The position numbers were made by a program, and so were the translations under genes. Below, piece by piece: positions 1 to 7,809 of a stretch of DNA of 23,503 nucleotides; the first letter of the stretch is position 1, and each line of letters opens with the position of its first letter. The stretch is from Ruminococcaceae bacterium UBA6364 (lineage in GTDB: Bacteria > Bacillota > Clostridia > Oscillospirales > Acutalibacteraceae): the NCBI GenBank assembly GCA_002440045.1, contig DJRI01000148.1, forward strand, positions 5,278 through 28,780. Direction: 5' to 3'. The notes under the pieces are model-generated. The model saw only the letters and a list, made by a program, of their open reading frames with translations. It made no database searches and was not told the origin of the DNA.

Positions 1-62
1 GCGACAGCATTGCTTCGTTTTTTTCTTGTACCGACAAAAATATGATGTTTTAAAACTGCGAA

Positions 63-178
63 GCACCCTAAAAGCTTTAATTTTTGCATAGTCGGGTGTT
101 TCTTCGATGCAGCAATACTTTCGTATTGCAAGGAGAAAAACGCCCGAGGATGCGGAAAATAAAGCTTTTAGGGCGTGT
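63..178. repeat. Large imperfect inverted repeat (about 52-bp arms)
   Basis: The arms 67-118 and 123-174 are complementary over most of their length. The tip is perfect (GCAATAC, TTTC loop, GTATTGC), and so is the base (CCTAAAAGCTTTA against TAAAGCTTTTAGG). The middle has scattered mismatches and two unpaired bases. I see no open frame that needs this stretch. Large hairpins like this are typical of miniature transposable elements or intergenic palindromic repeats, but no target duplication is clear. It directly abuts the remnant of a GNAT gene, so it may mark a rearrangement point. Confidence 0.6.
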
Positions 179-304
179 CGGTTCAACGCTCTTATGCCTA
201 AGGCGAGAATCTATTCATTTAACGAACAAAGCCGAAAAATGTTTCTTTCCCTCGGGTTTTTACAAACCGACGAAGAAACGTATATACTTGATTTTAGGAG
301 TTAA
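179..304 (+). pseudogene. GNAT acetyltransferase C-terminal remnant
   Basis: About 41 codons in one frame resemble the last beta strands and helix of GNAT-family N-acetyltransferases: an RIYSFNEQSRKMFLSLGF stretch followed by a closing strand near YILDF. In the family this asparagine/serine region and the LGF turn lie close to the acetyl-CoA site. The acetyl-CoA-binding P-loop and everything N-terminal to it are absent. Upstream, the frame runs straight into the inverted repeat 63-178. The piece has no credible start codon or ribosome binding site of its own, so I read it as a stump of a lost gene. Family assignment rests on a short segment. Confidence 0.45.
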
Positions 305-358
305 ACGTTTTGCGGCTTAATCTGTATTTGTGATTTCGGATTGATTTTGTAAAACATC

Positions 359-387
359 TTGACTTTTTGATTTCAGTGAATTGTAAT
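359..387 (+). promoter_or_regulatory. Promoter of the decayed ATPase gene
   Basis: TTGACT (359-364) and TGTAAT (382-387) are separated by 17 bp. They lie about 55 bp upstream of the ATG at 441. The spacer and downstream DNA are AT-rich, with a short repeated AGTAAATC motif near 390-416. Confidence 0.5.
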
Positions 388-440
388 TTAGTAAATCGTA
401 AATAAGTAAATCATAAAACACTAAATTGAGAGGCGAGACA

Positions 441-1129
441 ATGTTTATCGGCAGAGAACAGGAGCTTAGCATACTAAACAGACTTTATAACAGCGGAAAA
501 TTTGAATTTGCTGTGATATACGGCAGGCGCCGCGTCGGAAAGACGGCATTAATCAACAGGTTTTCGGAGAATAAAGACACTGTTTTTTTCACCGGCGTTG
601 AAACAAATGCCGCCCAAAATCTTGAAAACCTTTCAAGAAGCATTATGGAGTACAACACAAAAACGATGGCGGATTTTTTCGGCTCGTTTCAGTCTGTGCT
701 TGAATATGTTTTCAAATTTGCCGAAACGAATTGTGTTTGTAATTGACGAATATCCTTATGTTTGAAGAGATTTGTAAGCAGTATCTTTGGAAATTGCTTC
801 TTGTAAATAAATGTGCCGTAAACTTTAGCGACCTCGGTCGGTGGTGGGGGACGAACCCAAAAACAAAAAAACAGGAAGAAATAGATATTATGGGTGCCGA
901 CAAGGATTCTGCTCTGTTTTGCGAGTGTAAATGGACGAACGAAAAGGTTGACGTCGGCGTGCTGGAGACGCTTAAAGAGAGAAGCGAACTGTTCAATTAC
1001 GGAAAGAAATATTTATATCTTTTTGCAAAAACAGGGTTCACAAAGGGCTGTGCAGATAAAGCGGAAAAAATGGGCAATGCAGTGTTGGTCAAATACAGCG
1101 ATATGTTTGGGGATTTATGGGATTCATAG
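441..1129 (+). pseudogene. ATPase with DUF234 C-terminal domain, frameshifted and internally deleted
   Basis: The ATG at 441, behind a GAGAGGCGAG ribosome binding site, opens a P-loop ATPase of the archaeal-type/ATPase_2 family. The N-terminal FIGREQEL box and Walker A (GRRRVGKTAL) are intact. Near 715-725 the frame shifts: the next frame reads KRIVFVIDEYPY, the expected Walker B, and then stops at a TGA at 765-767. From about 760 a third segment resumes with an EEICKQYLWKLL start and a complete DUF234-like nuclease-fold end (DLGRWWG, QEEIDIMG, ECKWTNEKVD). Full-length relatives are about 460 residues. Only about 240 codons remain here, so the AAA lid and middle are deleted. Family members often occur as large paralogous sets in gut bacteria. 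Their cellular role is poorly known. Confidence 0.8.
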
Positions 1130-1151
1130 GCTTAATAAAGTATTATATTTT

Positions 1152-1183
1152 CAGGGGCTGTAAAAGTGTTTTTACAGCCCCTG
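1152..1183. terminator. Bidirectional hairpin, GGCTGTAAA family
   Basis: The perfect 13-bp stem pairs 1152-1164 with 1171-1183 around a 6-nt loop. It lies between the convergent ATPase remnant and ackA. T-richness on either side is only moderate. Two relatives with the same CTGTAAA/TTTACAG core lie at 10431-10469 and 20135-20168, also between convergent genes. Confidence 0.65.
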
Positions 1184-1208
1184 ATTATAATTATTTATTA
1201 CTGTTAAA

Positions 1209-2414
1209 TTAAAGCGCTTCTACTATAGCTTTTGTGTCGCGTGCGATTGCAAGCTCTTCGTTTGTGGGAATAACAAAAACTCTTACCTTGCAGTCGGGGA
1301 GTGTAAGCTCCGCTTCGTCGCCGTGAATCGACGCGTTAAGCTGCTCGTCGATTTTTATTCCGAGGAACGAAAGATTTTTGCAAACGTCCGCTCTGAGGTC
1401 GTCGCAGTTTTCACCGATGCCGCCCGTAAAGGCTATGCAGTCAACGCCGTCCATTGCGGCAACATAAGAGCCGATGTATTTGCGAATCTGATACCACTGC
1501 ATATCTCTTGCAAGCTTTGCGCGGGCGTTGCCGTCTTTTGCCGCCTGCTTAACAACGCGGTCGTCCGAATGAACGCCCGAAATGCCGAGAACGCCGCTCT
1601 TTTTGTTCATTATTGTGTCCATCTCTTTGGGCGAGATGTTGTGTTTATCCATGATAAACGTAACAGCCGAGGGGTCAACGCCGCCGCAGCGGGTGCCCAT
1701 CATAAATCCGTCAAGGGGAGTAAGACCCATGCTTGTGTCAAGAACCTTGCCGTCTTTGATTGCGGTTATCGAAGCGCCGTTGCCGAGGTGGCATGTGATA
1801 AACTTGAAATCTTTAAGGTCTTTGCCCATAAGCTCGGCGGCTCTGTAGGCGACAAATCTGTGAGATGTGCCGTGTGCACCGTATCTGCGGACGTGGTCGT
1901 TTTCATAGTATTCGTAAGGAAGTGCGAAAAGATAGCTCGTGGGGGGCATTGTGCTGTGGAAAGCGTTGTCAAAAACAGTTACCTGCGGAACGTCTTTTCC
2001 GAAAACCTCGGTGCAGCACTCAATGCCGGTTATGTGTGCCGCATTGTGAAGCGGTGCAAGCGGAATAAGCGATTTGATGCCCTCAACAACCTTGTCGGTG
2101 ACAAGCATACTTTCGGTGAAAAGGTCGCCGCCCTGAACAACACGGTGGCCGATGGCGTCGATTTCGTCAAGTCTGTCGATAACCTTTGTGTCGCCCGACG
2201 TGAGCGCGTCTTTAACAATTCCGAAAGCAACTCTGTGGTCGGGAATGTCAACAACTTTTTTAAACTCCGCTCCGTTTGCGGAAGAGCCTTTTGCACTGCT
2301 CTTGTTTGTTCCGATGGCTTCGCAGATGCCCTTTGCAAGAACCTTTTCGCCGTCCATATCAAAAAGCTGATACTTGAGCGAAGAGCTTCCGCAGTTAATT
2401 ACGAGAATTTTCAT
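1209..2414 (-). CDS. ackA: Acetate kinase
   Basis: Catalyses acetyl phosphate + ADP to acetate + ATP in the cytoplasm, the ATP-yielding step of acetate fermentation. The 401-residue protein matches the usual length of about 400. Visible family features are the N-terminal phosphate loop (NCGSSSLK from Asn7), GHRVVQGG with the substrate arginine at 91, the VFDNAFH segment, the GAHGTSH box with His181, the nucleotide loop HLGNGASI, GTRCGGVDP with Arg242, and FTGGIGEN near the C-terminus. The start at 2414 is preceded by GGAGGT at a suitable distance. It is transcribed away from tmcAL. No pta (phosphotransacetylase) gene lies in the window. A good promoter (2497-2524) and a palindrome just downstream of it suggest regulation. 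Confidence 0.97.
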   Translation of the reverse strand: MKILVINCGSSSLKYQLFDMDGEKVLAKGICEAIGTNKSSAKGSSANGAEFKKVVDIPDHRVAFGIVKDALTSGDTKVIDRLDEIDAIGHRVVQGGDLFTESMLVTDKVVEGIKSLIPLAPLHNAAHITGIECCTEVFGKDVPQVTVFDNAFHSTMPPTSYLFALPYEYYENDHVRRYGAHGTSHRFVAYRAAELMGKDLKDFKFITCHLGNGASITAIKDGKVLDTSMGLTPLDGFMMGTRCGGVDPSAVTFIMDKHNISPKEMDTIMNKKSGVLGISGVHSDDRVVKQAAKDGNARAKLARDMQWYQIRKYIGSYVAAMDGVDCIAFTGGIGENCDDLRADVCKNLSFLGIKIDEQLNASIHGDEAELTLPDCKVRVFVIPTNEELAIARDTKAIVEAL

Positions 2415-2463
2415 TAATAAACCTCCATATATTTCTATAAAAGAAAATTAAATATACCGATGT

Positions 2464-2482
2464 TGTGTAAAATATTTACACA
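2464..2482. promoter_or_regulatory. Palindromic operator between ackA and tmcAL
   Basis: TGTGTAAA, ATA, TTTACACA forms a perfect 8-bp dyad. It covers roughly +8 to +26 of the predicted ackA transcript. It also overlaps the -35 element of a possible opposite promoter for tmcAL. In shape it resembles redox (Rex-type) or CRP-like operators of Firmicutes, but it is not an exact consensus for either. The binding protein is unknown. Confidence 0.5.
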
Positions 2483-2504
2483 CTGTCACAGATGATATTA
2501 TAAC
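2475..2504 (+). promoter_or_regulatory. Possible promoter of the tmcAL operon
   Basis: TTTACA (2475-2480) and TATAAC (2499-2504) are separated by 18 bp on the plus strand. They overlap the opposing ackA promoter and the palindrome 2464-2482. This is weaker than the ackA promoter, and another start nearer the gene cannot be excluded. Confidence 0.35.
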
Positions 2505-2524
2505 ATTAATATTTGTTTTTTCAA
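2497..2524 (-). promoter_or_regulatory. ackA promoter
   Basis: On the minus strand TTGAAA (2519-2524) and TATAAT (2497-2502) are separated by 16 bp, about 85 bp upstream of the ackA start codon. Confidence 0.65.
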
Positions 2525-2585
2525 GATGTTTTTGGCGAACGGTGGCGGGTTTTGCGATTTTTACGTTTTTTAAGAGGTGATTTCG

Positions 2586-3764
2586 GTGAATTACGGCGTT
2601 GTTGCGGAGTTTAATCCGTTTCACAACGGACACAGGGCGTTTTTGGACGCTGTGAAGGATGAGGGCGGCACGGTTAGCGCCGTTATGAGCGAATGCTTTG
2701 TGCAGCGCGGCGAAACGGCGTCTTTGCGCCCCGGCGCAAGAACGCTTTGCGCTCTTAAAAACGGTGTTGACCTTGTTTTGGCGCTTCCCGTGACGTTTGC
2801 GGTTTCGAGCGCCGAAAATTTTGCGTTCGGCGGCGTTTCGGTTCTTTCTTCGTGCGGCGTTTTTGACGCGCTTGCATTTGGCTCCGAGTGCGGCGACAGC
2901 CGACTTTTGGAGGATTGCGCCGACGCGCTTTTGCAGCCGGGGTTTGACAAAGCTTTGCTTTCGGAGCTTAAAAGCGGCGTTTCGTACCCTGCGGCGCGGC
3001 AGAACGCATTAAGCAAAAAATACGGCGACGTTTTTTCGCCCGTGCTTTCTTCGCCGAACGACACGCTTGCGGTTGAATATATAAAAGCGGCGAAAAAGCT
3101 TTCGTTCAATCCGGAATTTAAGGCTGTAAAGCGTATCGGCGCTTTGCACGACTCTTTGGGTGGCGAGGGCGATATTCGTTCCGCAAGCGAAATACGCACT
3201 CTTTTCGGTGCCGAATTTCGTCGGTTTGTTCCCGAAAATGTGTTTGAAATATATGAATCCGAGGTAAGAGAAAACAAAGCCCCCGTCGATTTTTCAAAGC
3301 TTGAGGGCGCAATGCTCTGCGCTTTAAGAAATATGACGCAAAATGATTTTAAATGCCTTCCCGATGTCAGCGAAGGGCTTGACGGCAGAATTTATGCCGC
3401 AGTGAGAGAGGGCAAAAGTTTAAAAGAAATACTTGAAAGCAGTAAGACAAAGCGGTATACTTATTCACGGCTTAAAAGAATACTTCTTTGCGCTTTTCTC
3501 GGAATAAGCGCGGATATGAAAAAGGCGGGCGTGCCGTATATCAGGGTTCTCGGCTTTACAAAAAAAGGCGAAGAGCTTTTGCACGAAATGAAACGCAAGG
3601 CTTCGCTTCCCGTGGTGACAAATTACGGCGATATAAAAAAGCTCGGCGAAAAAGAACGGCGATATTATGAGCTTGAGTCGCGCGTGCGTGATATTTTTTC
3701 GCTTGCAGAGCCTGTTCCGGATATATGCGGAACGCTTATGACCGATAAAATTATTAAGCTTTGA
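2586..3764 (+). CDS. tmcAL: tRNA(Met) cytidine acetate ligase
   Basis: Predicted to make N4-acetylcytidine at the wobble base of elongator tRNA-Met from acetate and ATP, as shown for Bacillus subtilis TmcAL (YlbM). The 392-residue protein carries the nucleotidyltransferase signature EFNPFHNGH at its N-terminus, then the family blocks CFVQRGETA, SSAENFAFGG, FGSEC, SPNDTLAVEYIKA and SASEIR. I chose the GTG at 2586 rather than the in-frame GTG at 2577. AAGAGGTGA (2572-2580) then sits at ribosome-binding distance, and the protein begins just before the conserved first strand, as in relatives. First gene of a plus-strand operon, with 10 bp to the flavoprotein. Acetate, its substrate, is the product of the divergent ackA. 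Confidence 0.93.
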   Translation: MNYGVVAEFNPFHNGHRAFLDAVKDEGGTVSAVMSECFVQRGETASLRPGARTLCALKNGVDLVLALPVTFAVSSAENFAFGGVSVLSSCGVFDALAFGSECGDSRLLEDCADALLQPGFDKALLSELKSGVSYPAARQNALSKKYGDVFSPVLSSPNDTLAVEYIKAAKKLSFNPEFKAVKRIGALHDSLGGEGDIRSASEIRTLFGAEFRRFVPENVFEIYESEVRENKAPVDFSKLEGAMLCALRNMTQNDFKCLPDVSEGLDGRIYAAVREGKSLKEILESSKTKRYTYSRLKRILLCAFLGISADMKKAGVPYIRVLGFTKKGEELLHEMKRKASLPVVTNYGDIKKLGEKERRYYELESRVRDIFSLAEPVPDICGTLMTDKIIKL

Positions 3765-3774
3765 AAGGTGTTTT

Positions 3775-5007
3775 ATGGACGTTTTGGTAATAGGCGGCGG
3801 CGCCGCGGGCCTTATGGCGGCGGGGACTGCGGCAAAGCGCGGACTTAAAGTTACGCTTCTTGAAAGAAACGACAAGCTTGCAAGAAAGGTTGCAATAACC
3901 GGCAAGGGCAGGTGCAACGTCACAAACGACTGCCCGCTTTTAAACGACCTTATTGCAAATATACCCGTTAACGGGCGATTTCTTTTCGGCGCGTTTTCAA
4001 GATTTGACACGCGCGACACAATGGATTTTTTTGAAAACGAGGGCGTGCCGCTAAAAATCGAACGCGGCGGCAGGGTTTTTCCGGTTTCCGATAAAGCGCT
4101 TGATATTGTTGACGCGCTTAACAGATATATTACAAAAAACGGCGTTACAAGAAAACAGGGCAGGGCAAAAAACCTTATAATTGAAGACGGGTGCGTTAAG
4201 GGCGCTGTTACCTTTGACGGCAAAGAATATTATGCAGACAATGTTATAATCGCAACCGGCGGAATGTCTTATCCTTTAACAGGCTCCACAGGCGACGGTT
4301 ACGAAATGGCAAAAGAGGCAGGGCACACAATAACGCCCCTAAAGCCCTCGCTTACCGCGCTCGAATGCCACGAGGGCTGGTGCACATCGGCTCAGGGGCT
4401 TACTTTGAGAAACGTCGGCCTTGAGGTTGAGGACACAAAAAATCACCGAATAATTTATAAAGACCAAGGCGAGCTTTTGTTTACGCATTTCGGCGTGTCG
4501 GGGCCGATGATACTTTCGGCTTCTTCTCACATGCGCGACTGCGAAAGCGGAAGATATGTTATACACATTGATTTTAAACCGGCACTCACGCACGAGCAGC
4601 TTGACAAACGCATAACGCGGGATTTGCTTGAATGTTCAAATAAAAATCTTTTCAACACGCTTGCGCTTCTTTTGCCGCGAAAAATGATACCCATAGTCGC
4701 AAATCTTGCAAAGGTGAACGGCAATCTTAAATCAAATCAGGTAACAAAAGAAATGCGCGGAGCAATTACGGAGCTTTTAAAGGATATTCGTCTTACCGTG
4801 ACAAGGCCGCGCCCGATTGAAGAGGCAATAGTGACCTCGGGCGGCGTAAGCGTGAACGAAATTAATCCGAAAACAATGGAAAGCAAGCTTGTAAAGGGTC
4901 TGTACTTTGCAGGCGAGGTTATAGACGTTGACGGCTACACTGGCGGATTTAACCTGCAAACGGCTTTTTCAACAGGCCACCTTGCGGGTGAAAACGTCGG
5001 GAAATGA
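3775..5007 (+). CDS. FAD-dependent oxidoreductase, HI0933/BaiN family
   Basis: The 410-residue flavoprotein starts with the Rossmann dinucleotide motif VIGGGAAGL and continues with ERNDKLARKVAITGKGRCN, typical of the HI0933/YhiN/BaiN family. Other landmarks are ATGGMSYPLTGSTGDGY, the FTHFGVSGP loop, and the C-terminal FAD-contacting GLYFAGEVIDVDGYTGGFN box. It likely binds FAD and NAD(P)H. The only biochemical role reported in the family is bile-acid intermediate reduction by BaiN, which does not define the role of this gene. Here it is embedded in the core cluster between tmcAL and cmk, an arrangement common in Clostridia. Start: ATG at 3775 with GAAAGGTG just upstream. Confidence 0.92.
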   Translation: MDVLVIGGGAAGLMAAGTAAKRGLKVTLLERNDKLARKVAITGKGRCNVTNDCPLLNDLIANIPVNGRFLFGAFSRFDTRDTMDFFENEGVPLKIERGGRVFPVSDKALDIVDALNRYITKNGVTRKQGRAKNLIIEDGCVKGAVTFDGKEYYADNVIIATGGMSYPLTGSTGDGYEMAKEAGHTITPLKPSLTALECHEGWCTSAQGLTLRNVGLEVEDTKNHRIIYKDQGELLFTHFGVSGPMILSASSHMRDCESGRYVIHIDFKPALTHEQLDKRITRDLLECSNKNLFNTLALLLPRKMIPIVANLAKVNGNLKSNQVTKEMRGAITELLKDIRLTVTRPRPIEEAIVTSGGVSVNEINPKTMESKLVKGLYFAGEVIDVDGYTGGFNLQTAFSTGHLAGENVGK

Positions 5008-5037
5008 GAATAAACGTCGGCGAAGGAGAATAAAATT

Positions 5038-5709
5038 ATGAAAATAAATATAGCGATAGACGGCCCTTCGGGCGCGGGCAAAAGCACAATTGCAAAGGCG
5101 GCGGCAAAAAAGCTCGGCTTTATTTATGTCGATACGGGCGCGCTTTACAGAAGCGTTGCCCTTAACGCAATAAGAAGCGGCGTTAAAGACACGAAAAACA
5201 AAGACGAGGTTATCCCTACCCTTTCGGGGCTTAACGTTTCACTGCGCTTTGTAGACGGCGAACAGCGCGTGTTTATAGGCGACTGCGATGTTTCGGAGGC
5301 GATAAGACAAAACGAAGTCTCAATGGCGGCTTCAAACGTATCAGCAATTCCCGAGGTGCGCGATTTTCTTTTTTCGCTTCAAAGAAATATAGCTTCCGAG
5401 AACGACTGCATTATGGACGGCAGAGATATAGGCACGGTTGTTTTGCCCGACGCCAAAATAAAAATATTTCTTACCGCGTCGCCCGAAGCACGTGCAGACA
5501 GACGTTTTAACGAGCTTTTAAAAAAAGGTCAGCAGATAGATTACGCCACTGTGTTAAAAGAAATAAAGGAGCGCGATTGGCAGGACTCGCACAGAGAAAT
5601 AGCGCCGCTTAAAAAAGCGGAGGACGCCGTGCTTGTCGACACAACGGGCTATGGGCTTGAAGATGCCGTTAAAGCCGTTATGGACGTAATCGCAGAAAAT
5701 CTTAAATGA
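5038..5709 (+). CDS. cmk: Cytidylate kinase
   Basis: Phosphorylates CMP and dCMP with ATP in pyrimidine nucleotide synthesis and salvage. The 223-residue protein has the P-loop GPSGAGKST (residues 9-17), the CMP-binding VDTGALYRSV segment, MDGRDIGTVVLPDA, and the arginine-bearing lid (ARADRRFNEL). Length is normal for the family. AAGGAG lies 9 nt before the ATG. Just upstream, AACGTCGG...GAGAATAAA occurs twice in tandem, a small duplication spanning the end of the preceding gene. The stop overlaps the next start (ATGA), indicating translational coupling with ispH. The plsC gene often found between cmk and ispH in Clostridia is absent. Confidence 0.96.
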   Translation: MKINIAIDGPSGAGKSTIAKAAAKKLGFIYVDTGALYRSVALNAIRSGVKDTKNKDEVIPTLSGLNVSLRFVDGEQRVFIGDCDVSEAIRQNEVSMAASNVSAIPEVRDFLFSLQRNIASENDCIMDGRDIGTVVLPDAKIKIFLTASPEARADRRFNELLKKGQQIDYATVLKEIKERDWQDSHREIAPLKKAEDAVLVDTTGYGLEDAVKAVMDVIAENLK

Positions 5710-7733
5710 CAAAAATCACACTTGCAAAAACAGCCGGCTTTTGCTTCGGCGTTGACAGAGCGATAAAGATTATAGAAAACCTTGTTTCCGACGGCAAAAA
5801 GGTCTCGACGCTCGGCCCGATAATTCATAACGAGCAGGTTATAGAAGAGCTTTCAAGTAAAGGCGTTAAGGTCGTTTCTGAACCCGAAGAAGCAAAAGAC
5901 AGCGTTCTTGTTTTAAGAGCGCACGGCGTTACAAAAGACGTTTTGGAAAAACTGCGCCTTTCGGGCGCACGGTTTGTTGACGGCGCCTGCCCATTCGTTA
6001 AAAAAATACACAAAACCGTAATAGAAAACTCAAACGAAAACACGGTGACAATTATTGCGGGCGACCCGCTTCACCCCGAAGTCAGGGGCATAAAAAGCTA
6101 TGCTTCGGGCGAGTCGTTTGTTGTCAGAAACGAAAAAGAGCTTGAAGATTTGTTTGAAAAGAATGCTCATTTTTCTAAAAAAGAAATAATACTCGTTTCC
6201 CAGACGACTTTCAGCATAAAAGAATGGGAAAAAACTTTAAAAAAATTAAAATTACTATGTACAAACGCAAAAATATTTGATACAATATGCAGTGCTACCG
6301 AAGAAAGGCAGAAAGAGGCAGTCTTGCTTTCAAAAAAGAACGAAGCTATGGTAATCGTGGGCGGGCGGCACAGCTCAAACACGGCAAAGCTTTTTGATGT
6401 TTGTAAGGAAAACTGCACTGCGTTTCTTGTTGAAACAGCCCGTGAGCTTGGTGGTTTGAATCTCGGGCGTTTTAACTCAATCGGTGTTACTGCGGGCGCT
6501 TCCACTCCCGCCGGTATTATAAAGGAGGTACTTAAAACCATGTCCGAAATTGTAAATGACAACAAAATGATTGAGGAGGAAAAAGTGCAGGACTCTGTAC
6601 AGGCTTCTGATGACTTTGATTTTGAAGCCGCTCTTGAGGAATCACTCAGCAGTATGAACAGCGACCAGAAGGTCGTCGGTACTGTTTTGAGCGTTACACC
6701 CACAGAGATACAGGTCGATATCGGCAGGAAGCAAACCGGCTATATTCCGTACGACGAGTACAGTAACGACCCCCACGCAGACCCGAAGACCGAGCTCAAG
6801 CCCGGCGACAAGCTTAACCTCATCATTATGAAAACCAACGACCAGGAAGGCACAATTATGCTTTCCAAAAAACGTTACGACGCTATCAAGGCGTGGGACG
6901 ACATCGTTGCAGCAGAGGGTACCGACACTGTTCTTACAGGTGTTGTTACCGACGTTATCCGCGGGGGCATTCTTGTTCTTTCAAATAACGTAAGAGTATT
7001 TATTCCCGCTTCTCTTGCCACTCTTAACAGGGGCGACAATCTCGAGGACCTTCTCAGAAAAGAAGTTAAGTTCAGAATAATCGAGATTAACAAGCAGAGA
7101 AAAAGAGCTGTCGGCTCTATCCGCGCGCTTCTTAAAGAAGAACGCAAGGCAGCTGTTGACAACTTCTGGGCTAACGCTCCCGAAGTAGGCGAAAAAAGAG
7201 TCGGCGTTGTTAAGTCTCTTACCGATTACGGCGCATTTGTCGACATCGGCGGCGTTGACGGTATGATTCACATTTCCGACCTTTCCTGGAACAACATCAA
7301 GCACCCGTCAGACGTTGTTAAGGTAGGCGACGAGGTTGAGGTTACAATCAAGGCTCTCGACCCCGAAAGAAGAAGAATTTCTCTCGGCTACAAAAAGGCT
7401 GAGGACAATCCGTGGGAGATTATGAAGAGAGATTATCCCGTCGGCACAGTTTGTGACGTTACAATTGCAAACTTCACCGATTTCGGCGCATTTGCTCACA
7501 TCATCCCCAGAGTAGACGGCCTTATCCACATTTCTCAGATTGCCAACAAGCGCATCGGCAAACCCTCCGACGTGCTTAAAATCGGCGAGACGGTTCAGGC
7601 AAAAATCATCGGCATCGACTTTGACAACAAAAAGGTCAGCCTTTCAATTCGCGCTCTTCTTCCCGAAGAGGACGAAGCTGAAGCTCCCGCTGCTGCAGAA
7701 GCTTCCGAAGAGACGGCAGCAGACGCCGAATAA
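5706..7733 (+). CDS. ispH: HMBPP reductase (IspH) fused to ribosomal protein S1
   Basis: The N-terminal part (about 1-280) is 4-hydroxy-3-methylbut-2-enyl diphosphate reductase, last enzyme of the MEP isoprenoid pathway. Cluster cysteines Cys13 (FCFGV), Cys95 (GACPFV) and Cys195 (TICSAT) are present, with substrate residues His41, His73, His123 and Glu125 (HPEV). After an acidic linker (about 281-320), four S1 RNA-binding repeats follow near 322-389, 407-473, 495-563 and 578-650; repeats three and four have canonical DYGAFVDIGGVDGMIHIS-like cores. The tail is Ala/Glu-rich. IspH-S1 fusions are known in Clostridia. Internal AAAGGAGGT (6521-6529) precedes Met279 (ATG 6540), and Ile/Phe codon choice changes from ATA/TTT toward ATC/TTC from about there. 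The S1 half may therefore also be made separately. Confidence 0.95.
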   Translation: MTKITLAKTAGFCFGVDRAIKIIENLVSDGKKVSTLGPIIHNEQVIEELSSKGVKVVSEPEEAKDSVLVLRAHGVTKDVLEKLRLSGARFVDGACPFVKKIHKTVIENSNENTVTIIAGDPLHPEVRGIKSYASGESFVVRNEKELEDLFEKNAHFSKKEIILVSQTTFSIKEWEKTLKKLKLLCTNAKIFDTICSATEERQKEAVLLSKKNEAMVIVGGRHSSNTAKLFDVCKENCTAFLVETARELGGLNLGRFNSIGVTAGASTPAGIIKEVLKTMSEIVNDNKMIEEEKVQDSVQASDDFDFEAALEESLSSMNSDQKVVGTVLSVTPTEIQVDIGRKQTGYIPYDEYSNDPHADPKTELKPGDKLNLIIMKTNDQEGTIMLSKKRYDAIKAWDDIVAAEGTDTVLTGVVTDVIRGGILVLSNNVRVFIPASLATLNRGDNLEDLLRKEVKFRIIEINKQRKRAVGSIRALLKEERKAAVDNFWANAPEVGEKRVGVVKSLTDYGAFVDIGGVDGMIHISDLSWNNIKHPSDVVKVGDEVEVTIKALDPERRRISLGYKKAEDNPWEIMKRDYPVGTVCDVTIANFTDFGAFAHIIPRVDGLIHISQIANKRIGKPSDVLKIGETVQAKIIGIDFDNKKVSLSIRALLPEEDEAEAPAAAEASEETAADAE

Positions 7734-7747
7734 TCACACTTTAAAAG

Positions 7748-7777
7748 GCGGCTGTCTTTTGACAGCCGCTTATTTTT
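7748..7777 (+). terminator. Intrinsic terminator of the tmcAL-ispH operon
   Basis: A 9-bp GC-rich stem (GCGGCTGTC, TTTT loop, GACAGCCGC, 7748-7769) is followed by TTATTTTT, 14 bp after the fusion gene's stop. Confidence 0.88.
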
Positions 7778-7809
7778 AAAGCTATGGCGCACAAGAGGAA
7801 AGAGTAATT

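Noticed and set aside
84..320. A 78-codon plus-strand open frame
   Set aside because: Most of it is encoded by the arms of the inverted repeat, and the GNAT-like residues are in another frame.
1323..2417. A long plus-strand open frame of 364 codons
   Set aside because: It lies wholly antisense to ackA, whose motifs are unmistakable, and its translation shows no family pattern. It is a shadow frame.
3465..4223. A 252-codon minus-strand open frame
   Set aside because: It is antisense across the junction of tmcAL and the flavoprotein gene, with no ribosome binding site and a composition typical of a shadow.
7540..7779. Open frames over the end of the S1 domain and its terminator
   Set aside because: They overlap the well-supported S1 repeats and the intrinsic terminator in other frames.
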